Assembly: GCA_018712705.1 (NCBI GenBank)
Contig: DVGM01000061.1
Location: 1-44,597 of the forward strand
Reading direction: 5' to 3'
From: Aphodousia faecalis
GTDB lineage: Bacteria > Pseudomonadota > Gammaproteobacteria > Burkholderiales > Burkholderiaceae_F
Length of the DNA stretch: 44,597 bases
The translations under genes were made by a program, and so were the position numbers. Under the pieces are notes generated by a model. That model had not been told where the DNA came from, did no database searches, and saw only the letters and a list, made by a program, of their open reading frames with translations. Below, in pieces: positions 24,405 through 32,191 of this stretch. Position 1 is the stretch's first letter; every line of letters starts with the position of its first letter.

Positions 24405-25409
24405 CTACGGAGCATCAACTAGACACGTTTCCAAACCCGTAATAATGGCTTGCTCCGGTAGATTTCGTCCGATGAAAACAATTTTGCTCATCGGCTTTTC
24501 ATCAGCAGCCCATTTGGGACCCAAGTCTGCCGCTACTAGCATATGAACCCCTTGGGTGATCATTTTGTGATCAGTCCCCTCTAGATAAAGAACTCCCTTG
24601 TAGCGCAAAAGATCAGGACCATACACCTGTGTAATGGTTCCCCAAAAACGCTCCAGACGGAACGGATCAAAAGCAGTGTATGAAGTAAAGACAAACGAGC
24701 CAATTTCGTCACCATGGTGATGATGGTGACCGGTGTCCGTTAAGAATTCCGGATCAATATCCAATACCGTATTGAGATTAAATCCCTCAATATCCAAAAC
24801 GTCACTGATAGCCACTTCACCCATGTGAGCTTCTTTAATCGGAGCCCGCGGGTTCATCGCACGAAGTCTGGCTCTGATCGCTTTTGTCTCTTCAGGAGTC
24901 ACCAAATCAGTCTTTGTCAAAAATATCCTATCGGCAAATCCGACCTGAGCCTGAGCTTCTAACTCCTTATCCAAGGTGTCGTTACCGTGCTTGGCATCCA
25001 CAACCGTAACAACCCCGTCCAAACGGTAAAACGCAGCAACCGCATCATCCATAAAGAATGTTTGAGCAACAGGACCTGGGTTGGCCACCCCCGTTGTTTC
25101 AATAATCACACGGTCGAATGCAATTTCCCCTTTATCCCGACGGTGACGAAGATTTGTTAAAACCCGAGATAAATCGCCTCTGATTGTGCAGCAGATACAA
25201 CCGTTACTCATCTGAACAATTTGTTCTTTATCCGTTTGCACTAGCAGCGTGCTGTCAACATCTTCCTCACCGAATTCGTTTTCAATCACAGCAATCTTGT
25301 GCCCATGATCTTCACGCAAAATACGGTTCAACAATGTTGTTTTACCCGCCCCAAGAAAACCCGTGAGAATTGTCACCGGAATTTGAGGAACCATATCCAT
25401 TACATCCAT
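24405..25409 (-). CDS. CobW/COG0523 family GTPase, putative metal chaperone
   Basis: This 334-residue G3E-family GTPase has Walker A G-F-L-G-A-G-K-T-T near residue 18 and the metal-binding C-x-C-C motif in N-G-C-I-C-C. Further motifs are the Walker B region I-I-E-T-T-G, T-K-T-D-L as the guanine-specificity motif, a histidine-rich loop (five consecutive His near residue 227) and the CobW C-terminal domain. It resembles the YjiA/ZNG-type subfamily that hands zinc to client proteins under limitation; cobalamin synthesis genes are absent here, which speaks against CobW proper. It precedes dksA on the same strand but is separated by a terminator. The metal and client are not determined by sequence. 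Confidence 0.88.
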   Translation of the reverse strand: MDVMDMVPQIPVTILTGFLGAGKTTLLNRILREDHGHKIAVIENEFGEEDVDSTLLVQTDKEQIVQMSNGCICCTIRGDLSRVLTNLRHRRDKGEIAFDRVIIETTGVANPGPVAQTFFMDDAVAAFYRLDGVVTVVDAKHGNDTLDKELEAQAQVGFADRIFLTKTDLVTPEETKAIRARLRAMNPRAPIKEAHMGEVAISDVLDIEGFNLNTVLDIDPEFLTDTGHHHHHGDEIGSFVFTSYTAFDPFRLERFWGTITQVYGPDLLRYKGVLYLEGTDHKMITQGVHMLVAADLGPKWAADEKPMSKIVFIGRNLPEQAIITGLETCLVDAP

Positions 25410-25457
25410 TTTCAGCCTCTAACTCATTTTTCAAAGTGCGGCTTTTCGGTCGCTTAA

Positions 25458-26663
25458 TTAACGAAGCGTTAATTGTAGTCCTTTCAAATATTCGCCTTCA
25501 GGACAAGTCATCATTAAGGGGTGATCCGCTCCTGCCCCCAGTCTGGCAATCATCCAGGCTTCGCGTTTTGAATCGATAACCGCTCCAGCAATGACTTTCT
25601 GGAATAAATCCACGTCCATTGCTCCAGAACAGGAAAACGTCAACAAGTCTCCCCCGGGCGTAACTAACCGAAGTCCATTGAGGTTAATGTCCTTGTAGGC
25701 TCTGGCGGCACGATCAATATGCCTATGACTTGATGCGAACTTCGGTGGATCAAGAATAACTAAATCAAACGTTTCACCAGCCTCGCGAGCCTTTCTCAGA
25801 TATTCAAATACATCGGCCTGTACCCACTTTGCTTTGCTGTCATCGAAACCATTTCGAGCAGCATTACGAGCAGCCATCGCGAGTGCCTCCGCAGAAGAAT
25901 CCACTGATATCACTTCATCGGCTCCTCCAGCCAATAATGCAAGCGAAAAACCACCGGTGTAGCAGAAACAGTTCAAAGCCCTCATGCCTCGCCCCGTACG
26001 AGCTTTAAACTCACGAGCCAAGCGCTGGGCCAAAAAACGATTTTCTCGTTGATCAATATAAAAACCTGTCTTGTGCCCTTTCCGAACGTCAACACCATAT
26101 CGGACGCCGTCTTCAACCACTTCAATTTCTTGAGGTGGTTCTTGTCCACGTAGAAGTTCTACTCGTTCAGCCAATCCCTCTCTGTGTCGGGTGGCAGCAT
26201 CAGAGCGATCAAAAATTCCCTTTATTCCCGGAACACTCATCAAGACATCAGCAATAACATCTCGAAATGCCTCAACGCCTGCTGCCTGAAATTGCGTCAC
26301 AAACCAATCTCCGTAACGGTCAACGACCAATCCCGGCAACTGATCTGCCTCTCCAAATATCACCCGCACCGCGCTTGTTCTTGCAAAGAGGGATTGTCTT
26401 GCGGCTAACGCTTTTTTTATTTTCGTCTCTATCCACAAATCATCAATCTGCTCGCTTTCGTCAAATGACCAGCAACGAGCCCTTAGAGTGGAATCCTTAG
26501 AATACGCGGCCCAGGCTAAAAAACGCCCATCATAGGAACAGACTCGAACCGTGTCTCCGCTAACCGCTTTTCCCGTCAACTTTTGAACCGCAGTATCGTA
26601 AACCCACGGATGGCGGCGCAAAAGCGAACGTTCCTTTCCCTTTTTTAAAATTAAATCCGTCAT
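25458..26663 (-). CDS. rlmI: Class I SAM-dependent rRNA methyltransferase, RlmI-like
   Basis: This 401-residue protein has the RlmI/RlmK architecture. An N-terminal PUA domain (residues 1-75: L-K-K-G-K-E-R-S-L-L-R-R-H-P-W-V-Y) is followed by a beta-hairpin EEHEE-type region (about 90-180) and a Rossmann methyltransferase. SAM motif I is N-C-F-C-Y-T-G-G-F-S-L; the catalytic region includes D-L-V-I-L-D-P-P-K-F-A and the cysteine in T-F-S-C-S-G. RlmI makes m5C1962 in 23S rRNA; the exact target is inferred. It lies ten bases downstream of the first acyltransferase gene, on the same strand, so it may be the last member of that unit. The stop codon falls within an A/T-rich inverted repeat. Confidence 0.9.
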   Translation of the reverse strand: MTDLILKKGKERSLLRRHPWVYDTAVQKLTGKAVSGDTVRVCSYDGRFLAWAAYSKDSTLRARCWSFDESEQIDDLWIETKIKKALAARQSLFARTSAVRVIFGEADQLPGLVVDRYGDWFVTQFQAAGVEAFRDVIADVLMSVPGIKGIFDRSDAATRHREGLAERVELLRGQEPPQEIEVVEDGVRYGVDVRKGHKTGFYIDQRENRFLAQRLAREFKARTGRGMRALNCFCYTGGFSLALLAGGADEVISVDSSAEALAMAARNAARNGFDDSKAKWVQADVFEYLRKAREAGETFDLVILDPPKFASSHRHIDRAARAYKDINLNGLRLVTPGGDLLTFSCSGAMDVDLFQKVIAGAVIDSKREAWMIARLGAGADHPLMMTCPEGEYLKGLQLTLR

Positions 26664-26673
26664 TTCAATCTCG

Positions 26674-27570
26674 TTATTGATATAAAGAAGCCTCTCCCTC
26701 CGGGCGAGTTTTAAAGCGCCTATGAGTCCACATATACTGATCCGGATATTTTCTAATCCATTCTTCCAGTACTTGCGTCACTCTCAACGTATCGGCTTCA
26801 TAATCGTCCGTCGGAAAGTTTTCCCAAAGATCTGTTGAATGCACCTGATAGCCAGTTTCTGTCATTTCAGCCACAAGCATAATGACCTTAGCCTTAGTGA
26901 GCTTGGCCAATCTTGAAGCCATCGGAAGCGTAGCTGCAGGAATACCGAAAAAAGGAACAAAAATGCTATTTCGCTTGCCGTGATCCATATCCGGCAAGTA
27001 GTAAAACGGGAAACCATCTCGCATCGCGCGAATAATCGGACGCAAATCGTGATGAGTTCCCTTGGCAATCAAAATAGGATCACTGAAACGTTTTCTACCG
27101 TCAAAAGCCGCCTTATCCCAAACAGGATTAGTCTGACGCTGATATAAGGAAACACCTCTAACGTAAAGGTTAAGAGCAATCCCGCTCGCATCAAGTCCGG
27201 CAAAATGCGGGGCAATTACGATTAAAGGACGATTTTCTGTATTCGTAATTCTTTCAATGACACCATCATCAAAGCGAACAAATTGCCGAACCTGCTCGGC
27301 ACTTCCTTTCCACAAAACGCTATGATCCAAAGCCGCTCTGGCCAATCTGAAAAAACATTGCTTAGCGACCTGTTCCCGTTTACTTTCACTCCAATCCGGA
27401 AAACACAATTTCAGATTGGTCAATGCCACCTTTCTTCGCTTAGGCACAACATGCCAAAAAAGCCAAGCCACAACCCTTGCAGCCTTAGCTCTGGAAGAAG
27501 GTGACCAATTGGCCATCATATCAACGACGGCTAACCAAATGTGAGTGAAAAAATTCAAAATCGGCTGCAT
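26674..27570 (-). CDS. LpxL/HtrB-family lipid A acyltransferase (HX4D)
   Basis: This 298-residue LpxL/LpxM-type acyltransferase transfers a secondary acyl chain to a lipid A precursor at the inner membrane. The catalytic H-x4-D motif is H-F-A-G-L-D near residue 105. Other family blocks are Y-Q-R-Q-T-N-P, the D-M-D-H-G-K-R-N-S-I-F-V-P-F-F-G-I-P-A-A-T loop and Y-M-W-T-H-R-R-F-K-T-R at the C terminus. An N-terminal hydrophobic segment is amphipathic and short. The upstream paralogue ends ten bases before its start. Which of the two adds the first and which the second secondary acyl chain cannot be told from sequence. Confidence 0.9.
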   Translation of the reverse strand: MQPILNFFTHIWLAVVDMMANWSPSSRAKAARVVAWLFWHVVPKRRKVALTNLKLCFPDWSESKREQVAKQCFFRLARAALDHSVLWKGSAEQVRQFVRFDDGVIERITNTENRPLIVIAPHFAGLDASGIALNLYVRGVSLYQRQTNPVWDKAAFDGRKRFSDPILIAKGTHHDLRPIIRAMRDGFPFYYLPDMDHGKRNSIFVPFFGIPAATLPMASRLAKLTKAKVIMLVAEMTETGYQVHSTDLWENFPTDDYEADTLRVTQVLEEWIRKYPDQYMWTHRRFKTRPEGEASLYQ

Positions 27571-27579
27571 TCTTCTCTC

Positions 27580-28500
27580 TTATTGTTCGCGTTGGACTCC
27601 ACGGGGACATTTATAACGCTTATATGACCATAAATACTGTTCTGGACAAGACAATATCGTCTTTTCAATCAAACAATTCATCGCTGTAGCATCCTGCTTT
27701 TCATCTCCGGTGAGAGAATAATCCCAATTTTCAACGTGCATACTCCAACCTTCACGTTCTCTTTGCATCCTTGCCATGATCACTTGCGCTTTGAACTGCT
27801 TTGCTAACTTCAAAGGAAAAGTCATGGTATAAGCCTTTTCACCAAATAATGGAACCCAGACGCCTTCGCCGTGAGAAGGCACCTGGTCGGGCAATACACC
27901 GGCAATTCCCCCAGATTTCATGATTCTAAGAATTTGACGAACACCCTTGAGATCTGCGCTAGCGGGGACAATATTTTCCGATACGCGCCCCTGTCCAACA
28001 ATATTGCGCAAGTAGCTTTTCCTAGGAACTCGATAAAGAATTGCGAACTGACGATCTGTGCCTTTAAGCCAGCGCTCGGCAATCATCATGGGTCCTACTT
28101 CGTAGCAACCAATATGAGGAGTCAAAAAGACAATAGGACGCCCGCTTCCCAGTGCTTCCTCTAAAAGTGGAATAGATTCATCATCTATTGTGCATTTAGC
28201 AAGGACCTCTTGACGGTTTCTCCCCCACACCCAAGGCGCTTCTACAGCCTGAGCGCCCTGTTCACGTGCCACAACTCGAGCCATTTCGGGAGAATAAATC
28301 CCGGCTCTTGACAGATTACGGCGAATTTCCTCTCGGTAAGCGCTATCAAACCGATAAATAAGCGTACCGACCAACCGCCCGACAGAACGTAAAAAGTTAA
28401 GGGGCAAACGTGAGATTAAATAAATTAAGAATTCCATGAGAAGGATTTTGCCAAACTTTTCGGGAAACAGACTTGATTTTTCCATCAGCGAGAGTAGCAT
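27580..28500 (-). CDS. LpxL/HtrB-family lipid A acyltransferase (HX4E)
   Basis: This paralogue of 306 residues is a second late acyltransferase. The active-site motif is H-I-G-C-Y-E, giving H-x4-E. Family blocks V-L-P-D-Q-V-P-S-H-G-E-G-V-W-V-P-L-F-G and Y-L-W-S-Y-K-R-Y-K are present. The annotated frame includes about 21 residues before M-E-F-L-I-Y-L-I-S-R-L-P, where most family members start; ATG 28485 or ATG 28437 may be the real start. It is divergent from metK, an arrangement common in betaproteobacteria, and its promoter must lie in or near the metK leader. The tandem pair probably makes the secondary lauroyl/myristoyl-type chains. Confidence 0.88.
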   Translation of the reverse strand: MLLSLMEKSSLFPEKFGKILLMEFLIYLISRLPLNFLRSVGRLVGTLIYRFDSAYREEIRRNLSRAGIYSPEMARVVAREQGAQAVEAPWVWGRNRQEVLAKCTIDDESIPLLEEALGSGRPIVFLTPHIGCYEVGPMMIAERWLKGTDRQFAILYRVPRKSYLRNIVGQGRVSENIVPASADLKGVRQILRIMKSGGIAGVLPDQVPSHGEGVWVPLFGEKAYTMTFPLKLAKQFKAQVIMARMQREREGWSMHVENWDYSLTGDEKQDATAMNCLIEKTILSCPEQYLWSYKRYKCPRGVQREQ

Positions 28501-28632
28501 ATCGCATCACGCCGAGTTAAGGACAACTTGCGGGGCGTGTCACAAATACCGCTAAAGCGTCAGCCGCATTCCGGATCTCTCCGCGGTGGACGCTCGTTCC
28601 ACAGGATCTCACTTCAAAAGGAATGTAGCACC
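28501..28632 (+). promoter_or_regulatory. Structured metK leader, candidate cis-regulatory RNA
   Basis: The leader can form two hairpins. Hairpin 1 pairs CACGCC (28508-28513) with GGCGTG (28534-28539), with inner AGTT/AACT. Hairpin 2 pairs AGCGTC-a-GCCGC (28556-28567) with GCGGT-g-GACGCT (28583-28594). The hairpin 2 loop begins ATTCC (28568-28572), complementary to GGAAT (28620-28624) in the metK Shine-Dalgarno region AAAAGGA. A competing segment, GTTCC (28596-28600), can pair with the same bases. GGATCTC occurs twice (28573 and 28604). This suggests a pseudoknot-based translational switch. It does not look like a SAM-I, SAM-II or SAH riboswitch to me; ligand control is inference. Confidence 0.45.
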
Positions 28633-29805
28633 ATGGATTCTTATTTATTTACTTCCGAATCGGTCTCTGAAGGCCATCCGGATAAGGTTGCAGACCAAAT
28701 TTCCGATGCCATTCTTGATGCCATTTTGGCTCAAGACCCTTATAGTCGTGTGGCTGCTGAGACGCTTTGTAACACCGGCTTAGTCGTTTTGGCCGGTGAA
28801 ATTACCACTCAAGCTAATGTGGACTATATCGACATTGCTCGTGAAACATTAAAACGCATTGGCTATGACAACTCGGAATACGGCATTGATCACAAGGGTT
28901 GCTCAGTTTTAGTCGGTTACGACAAACAATCCCACGACATTGCTCAAGGTGTTGATCGTGCAAGCGACGATTACCTTGAACAAGGCGCCGGAGACCAAGG
29001 CTTAATGTTCGGTTATGCCTGCGATGAAACGCCGACTTTGATGCCTGCAGCTATTTACTACGCTCATCGCTTGGTTCAACAACAATCGATCGTCCGCCGC
29101 AACGGCACACTTGACTTCTTGCGCCCGGATGCAAAGAGCCAAGTAACGCTTCGCTATGAAAACGGCAAACCTGTTGCCATTGACACCGTCGTTTTGTCCA
29201 CCCAGCATCATCCTCGTATGAGCGACGGCAACAAAATGAAGCCCGAATTCATCGAAGCCGTTATCGAACACATTATTAAGCCTGTTCTGCCTCAAGAGTG
29301 GCTTAAAAACACTCGCTTTTTAATCAACCCGACGGGACGCTTTGTCGTAGGCGGTCCTCAAGGCGACTGTGGCTTAACCGGTCGAAAGATTATTGTGGAC
29401 ACATACGGCGGTGCTTGCCCGCACGGCGGCGGCGCTTTCTCAGGCAAGGATCCCTCCAAGGTGGACCGCTCTGCCGCTTATGCATGCCGTTACGTGGCTA
29501 AAAATATTGTCGCAGCCGGCCTTGCGTCACGCTGCCAAGTACAAGTGTCTTATGCAATCGGCGTGGCTCAACCTATCAATGTGACGGTTCGTACGTTTGG
29601 TACCGGTAAGATCGCTGATGATAAGATCGCTGAATTAGTCCGTCGTCACTTTGACTTACGTCCGCGCGGCATTATTCAAATGTTGGATTTGCTTCGTCCT
29701 ATCTATTCCAAGACGGCCGCCTATGGTCACTTCGGTCGAGAAGAACCCGAATTTACCTGGGAACGTACCGACAAAGCCGAACTCTTAAAGGCTGATGCCT
29801 TCTAA
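28633..29805 (+). CDS. metK: S-adenosylmethionine synthetase
   Basis: MetK makes S-adenosylmethionine from methionine and ATP. The product from ATG 28633 is 390 residues, close to the usual 384. It begins F-T-S-E-S-V-S-E-G-H-P-D-K-V-A-D-Q, which contains the methionine and ATP site. The signature hexapeptide G-A-G-D-Q-G and the P-loop-like G-G-G-A-F-S-G-K-D nonapeptide are both intact, and the C-terminal Y-G-H-F-G-R block closes the fold. I reject an upstream in-frame start at 28528 because it would translate through the structured leader; AAAAGGA lies about ten bases before ATG 28633. The downstream ahcY belongs to the same SAM cycle. Confidence 0.97.
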   Translation: MDSYLFTSESVSEGHPDKVADQISDAILDAILAQDPYSRVAAETLCNTGLVVLAGEITTQANVDYIDIARETLKRIGYDNSEYGIDHKGCSVLVGYDKQSHDIAQGVDRASDDYLEQGAGDQGLMFGYACDETPTLMPAAIYYAHRLVQQQSIVRRNGTLDFLRPDAKSQVTLRYENGKPVAIDTVVLSTQHHPRMSDGNKMKPEFIEAVIEHIIKPVLPQEWLKNTRFLINPTGRFVVGGPQGDCGLTGRKIIVDTYGGACPHGGGAFSGKDPSKVDRSAAYACRYVAKNIVAAGLASRCQVQVSYAIGVAQPINVTVRTFGTGKIADDKIAELVRRHFDLRPRGIIQMLDLLRPIYSKTAAYGHFGREEPEFTWERTDKAELLKADAF

Positions 29806-29824
29806 TCACTTTGTGCATTAATGA

Positions 29825-29863
29825 AAATTGCCTCAATCCGATAACAGATTGAGGCAATTTTTT
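29825..29863. terminator. Bidirectional terminator between metK and the nitroreductase gene
   Basis: A 14-bp stem (AAATTGCCTCAATC with GATTGAGGCAATTT) has an 8-base loop, with T-runs on both strands. It lies 19 bases after metK and touches the stop codon of the convergent nitroreductase gene. Confidence 0.9.
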
Positions 29864-30515
29864 AAATCTCTTCGAATAGGTCTTCTTTGCTTAAACGTGA
29901 TTTGGGTCGTTTGGCATTGCTGTCATCTTCAGCTCTATATCCAAGACTCACCGCCACAACACTTCTCAGACCGCGTTTGCGTAAACCCAATATCTCATCG
30001 AGCTTATCAAAATCGGCTCCTTCCAAAGCTGTCGAATCAATTCCCATACCGGCAGAGGCAAAAAGAATAAATCCCAAGGCAATATAGGCTTGAGCCGTTT
30101 CCCAAGCTAAAGTATCTGAGACAGAATGACTGTGTAGCCCTACAAAATACCGGCGCCCTGCATCCAAGCCCTCAATTACTGACTCTTTTGCATAACGACC
30201 ATCGGCAATCTCTTTATTAAGTACCTTTTGCAAGTGCTCTTCTGAAACTTTTTCAGGAACAGCGAAAACAATAATGTCGCTGGCCTTCGCTATTCTTTCC
30301 CGGTTAAAGTCTAAAAAGCCTTCCATAATCCTATCCTTGGCTTCTTTACTGCTGGCAACAATAAATTTCCAGGATTGAGCATTCACCGATGAAGGAGCTA
30401 AGCGTAGGATCTCTAACAATTCATTGAATTGTTCCCGTGGAATTTGTTTTCCACTGTAATGTTTTGTCGTGTAGCGCTCCTGAGCGATTTGGAGCATTTT
30501 GTTTTCCATTGACAT
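29862..30515 (-). CDS. Nitroreductase family NAD(P)H oxidoreductase (NfsB-like)
   Basis: This 217-residue flavoprotein belongs to the nitroreductase family, which uses FMN and NAD(P)H to reduce nitro compounds, quinones or other acceptors. Visible elements are the N-terminal R-Y-T-T-K-H-Y and L-R-L-A-P-S-S-V-N-A-Q-S-W-K-F FMN-binding block. The A-x-I-A-L-G-F-I-L-F-A-S-A-G-M-G-I-D region and the C-terminal S-L-G-Y-R-A-E-D-D are also present. These match oxygen-insensitive NfsB/YdgI-like members. The native substrate is unknown. It is a single gene, convergent to metK and divergent from trpS; it shares the metK terminator. Start at the first ATG fits the usual length. Confidence 0.88.
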   Translation of the reverse strand: MSMENKMLQIAQERYTTKHYSGKQIPREQFNELLEILRLAPSSVNAQSWKFIVASSKEAKDRIMEGFLDFNRERIAKASDIIVFAVPEKVSEEHLQKVLNKEIADGRYAKESVIEGLDAGRRYFVGLHSHSVSDTLAWETAQAYIALGFILFASAGMGIDSTALEGADFDKLDEILGLRKRGLRSVVAVSLGYRAEDDSNAKRPKSRLSKEDLFEEI

Positions 30516-30604
30516 TGTTCAGTCCTCCCAATAGCGTACTGATTTCAGTTTAACTTTCGTTAAACGTTTTGGGAACTCTTTTTTCTTTTGCTTATTGATG
30601 GCTT

Positions 30605-30633
30605 TTGACCTTTGCCAAACAGAGCCATACAAT
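30605..30633 (+). promoter_or_regulatory. Sigma-70 type promoter for trpS
   Basis: TTGACC (30605-30610) and TACAAT (30628-30633) are separated by exactly 17 bases, close to the consensus. Transcription would start near 30640, giving a leader of about 30 bases with a small AGAGA/TCTCT hairpin before the trpS ATG. Confidence 0.7.
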
Positions 30634-30669
30634 CTAGAGACTTTAAATTTCTCTGTATTTGGGATAAAA

Positions 30670-32043
30670 ATGACCACTCGAGTATTAACAGGAATCAATA
30701 CGACCGGCACGTTACACATCGGCAACTACGTCGGTGCTATACGTCCGGCCATTCAAGCTAGTCACAATAAGGACGTTCAAAGCTTTTTCTTCATGGCAGA
30801 CCTGCACGCGCTCATCAAGTGCCAGGATCCGGATCGAATTGAACGCTCCCGTCTTCAGATTGCCGCGACTTGGTTGGCCGCTGGTTTAGATCCTTCACAC
30901 GTCATTTTTTATCGCCAAAGTGACATTCCTGAAATCCCGCAACTGAGTTGGATGCTCACCTGTGTTACGTCCAAAGGTCAAATGAACCGAGCTCATGCAT
31001 ACAAAGCTGCATTGGAAGCCAATGTAGAAAATGCAGAAGACCCTGACACCGGTATTTCTATGGGACTTTACAGCTACCCCATTTTGATGGCAGCCGATAT
31101 TTTGATGTTCAATGCTCACAAAGTTCCCGTCGGCAAAGACCAAATCCAGCACTTGGAAATGGCTCGTGATGTTGCAACGCGCTTTAATTATCTGTACGCC
31201 ACAGAAGATCACCCCTTCTTCGTTATGCCGGAAGCTGTCGTTGATGAAACGCACGAAGTACTCCCCGGGCTTGACGGTCGGAAAATGAGTAAGAGCTATA
31301 ACAACGTTATTCCTCTCTTTGAAGGCGGCAGCAAAGCGTTGAAAGAAGCCATTGCAGGAATTAAAACAGATTCAAAGCTTCCCGGCGAGCCGAAGGACCC
31401 TGCGTCAACATCCTTGACTGCCATCTATGAAGCCTTCTCCACACCTGAAGAATACGAAGAATTCTGCTCACGCCTTAAAGAAGGTCTCGGGTGGGGCGAG
31501 GCCAAGCAAGAACTTTTTGAAAAAATAGAATCCGAAATTGGCCCGATGCGCACCAAATATGAAGAGCTAATGAAGCATCCGGAACAAATCGAAGCCATTT
31601 TGCAGGAAGGTGCTCGTAAAGCCCGTGAAATTGCGGTTCCCTTTATGCAGAAGGTTCGGCAAGCCGTCGGACTCAGAAATTTCGCTCATTTTGGTGAAAT
31701 GCAGCGTAAAACCACCGAAAAGAAAAAAGTTTCTTTACCTGTTTTTAAACAATATCGCGAGAAAGACGGCAAGTTCTACTTTAAGCTGACGAGTGCCTCG
31801 GGTAAAGAACTTTTGCAGAGTGTCGCTTTCGATAGCGGTAAAGACTGCGGTCGCGTGGTTGCCTCTCTGAAATGCTCGGGTCTTTGTGATGACTCTTCTG
31901 TCATAGCGGTTATCAAGGATGGTGAAAGCGTTACGGTAAAGTGCGTGCAGCTTTGTCCTGGTGTAAGCCGTGAAGAAATTCAAACCGCCTTATGTGCCAT
32001 TCGATCCGCTGAAGAAGAAAAACAAAAAAAGAATGCACAGTAA
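30670..32043 (+). CDS. trpS: Tryptophanyl-tRNA synthetase with C-terminal YegP-like extension
   Basis: TrpS charges tRNA-Trp with tryptophan. The class I motifs are T-L-H-I-G-N (HIGH) at residue 14-19 and G-R-K-M-S-K-S (KMSKS) near residue 205. The product from ATG 30670 is 457 residues, longer than the common 330-350. After the catalytic and anticodon-binding core (to about residue 345) there is an extra domain, F-K-Q-Y-R-E-K-D-G-K-F-Y-F-K-L and G-K-E-L-L-Q-S-V-A-F-D-S-G-K, resembling the YegP/DUF1508 fold, and then a Cys-containing tail. I recall similar extensions in betaproteobacterial TrpS proteins; the role is unknown. ATG 30670 is chosen over an in-frame TTG at 30595 because the promoter lies between them. 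Confidence 0.94.
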   Translation: MTTRVLTGINTTGTLHIGNYVGAIRPAIQASHNKDVQSFFFMADLHALIKCQDPDRIERSRLQIAATWLAAGLDPSHVIFYRQSDIPEIPQLSWMLTCVTSKGQMNRAHAYKAALEANVENAEDPDTGISMGLYSYPILMAADILMFNAHKVPVGKDQIQHLEMARDVATRFNYLYATEDHPFFVMPEAVVDETHEVLPGLDGRKMSKSYNNVIPLFEGGSKALKEAIAGIKTDSKLPGEPKDPASTSLTAIYEAFSTPEEYEEFCSRLKEGLGWGEAKQELFEKIESEIGPMRTKYEELMKHPEQIEAILQEGARKAREIAVPFMQKVRQAVGLRNFAHFGEMQRKTTEKKKVSLPVFKQYREKDGKFYFKLTSASGKELLQSVAFDSGKDCGRVVASLKCSGLCDDSSVIAVIKDGESVTVKCVQLCPGVSREEIQTALCAIRSAEEEKQKKNAQ

Positions 32044-32049
32044 CAATTA

Positions 32050-32087
32050 AGGGAGAAGGCCTTTAAAAGGCTTTCCCTGTTGTTTTT
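32050..32087 (+). terminator. Imperfect terminator after trpS
   Basis: GGGAGAAGGCC pairs with GGCTTTCCC with two single-base bulges, followed by TGTTGTTTTT. It begins seven bases after the trpS stop and ends where the SAH riboswitch begins, so the ahcY transcript needs a promoter in trpS or read-through. Confidence 0.55.
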
Positions 32088-32157
32088 CTCAAGGAGCGTT
32101 GCGAGACTATCAGCACTGATAGCTCCCAGGCTTGAGACAAATCCTAACGGCGCTCAC
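32088..32157 (+). ncRNA. SAH riboswitch upstream of ahcY
   Basis: The conserved elements of the S-adenosylhomocysteine riboswitch occur in order. P1 is CTCAAG (32088-32093) paired with CTTGAG (32131-32136). The core is GGAGCGTTGCGA (32093-32104). A variable hairpin CTATCA/TGATAG (32107-32122) is followed by CCAGG before the P1 3' arm. The 3' element is AACGGCGCTCAC (32146-32157), whose CGCTC forms the pseudoknot with GAGCG. In betaproteobacteria this class senses SAH and turns on ahcY. Position directly before ahcY agrees. Confidence 0.92.
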
Positions 32158-32173
32158 ACAACGTAAATACTTT

Positions 32174-32188
32174 AAAGTTGGAGACTTT
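32174..32188 (+). promoter_or_regulatory. ahcY Shine-Dalgarno within a small hairpin loop
   Basis: AAAGT (32174-32178) can pair with ACTTT (32184-32188), placing the GGAG Shine-Dalgarno in the TGGAG loop. It lies between the SAH riboswitch and the ATG at 32192 and could be part of the expression platform; with five base pairs, mostly A-U, the structure is weak. Confidence 0.4.
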
Positions 32189-32191
32189 CTG

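Noticed and set aside
24705..24735. Run of five histidine codons in the COG0523 gene looking like an artificial tag
   Set aside because: His-rich loops at this place are natural in COG0523 metal chaperones.
25454..25472. AATTAACG/CGTTAATT inverted repeat at the end of rlmI
   Set aside because: A/T-rich, overlaps coding sequence and lacks a T-run; probably chance.
28528..28632. Long reading frame extending metK upstream by 35 residues
   Set aside because: The added region is the structured leader and the conserved MetK start is at ATG 28633 with its own Shine-Dalgarno.
32132..32191. In-frame TTG upstream of ahcY as a start, adding 20 residues
   Set aside because: It lies inside the P1 arm of the SAH riboswitch; ATG 32192 has GGAG at proper distance and gives the family N terminus.
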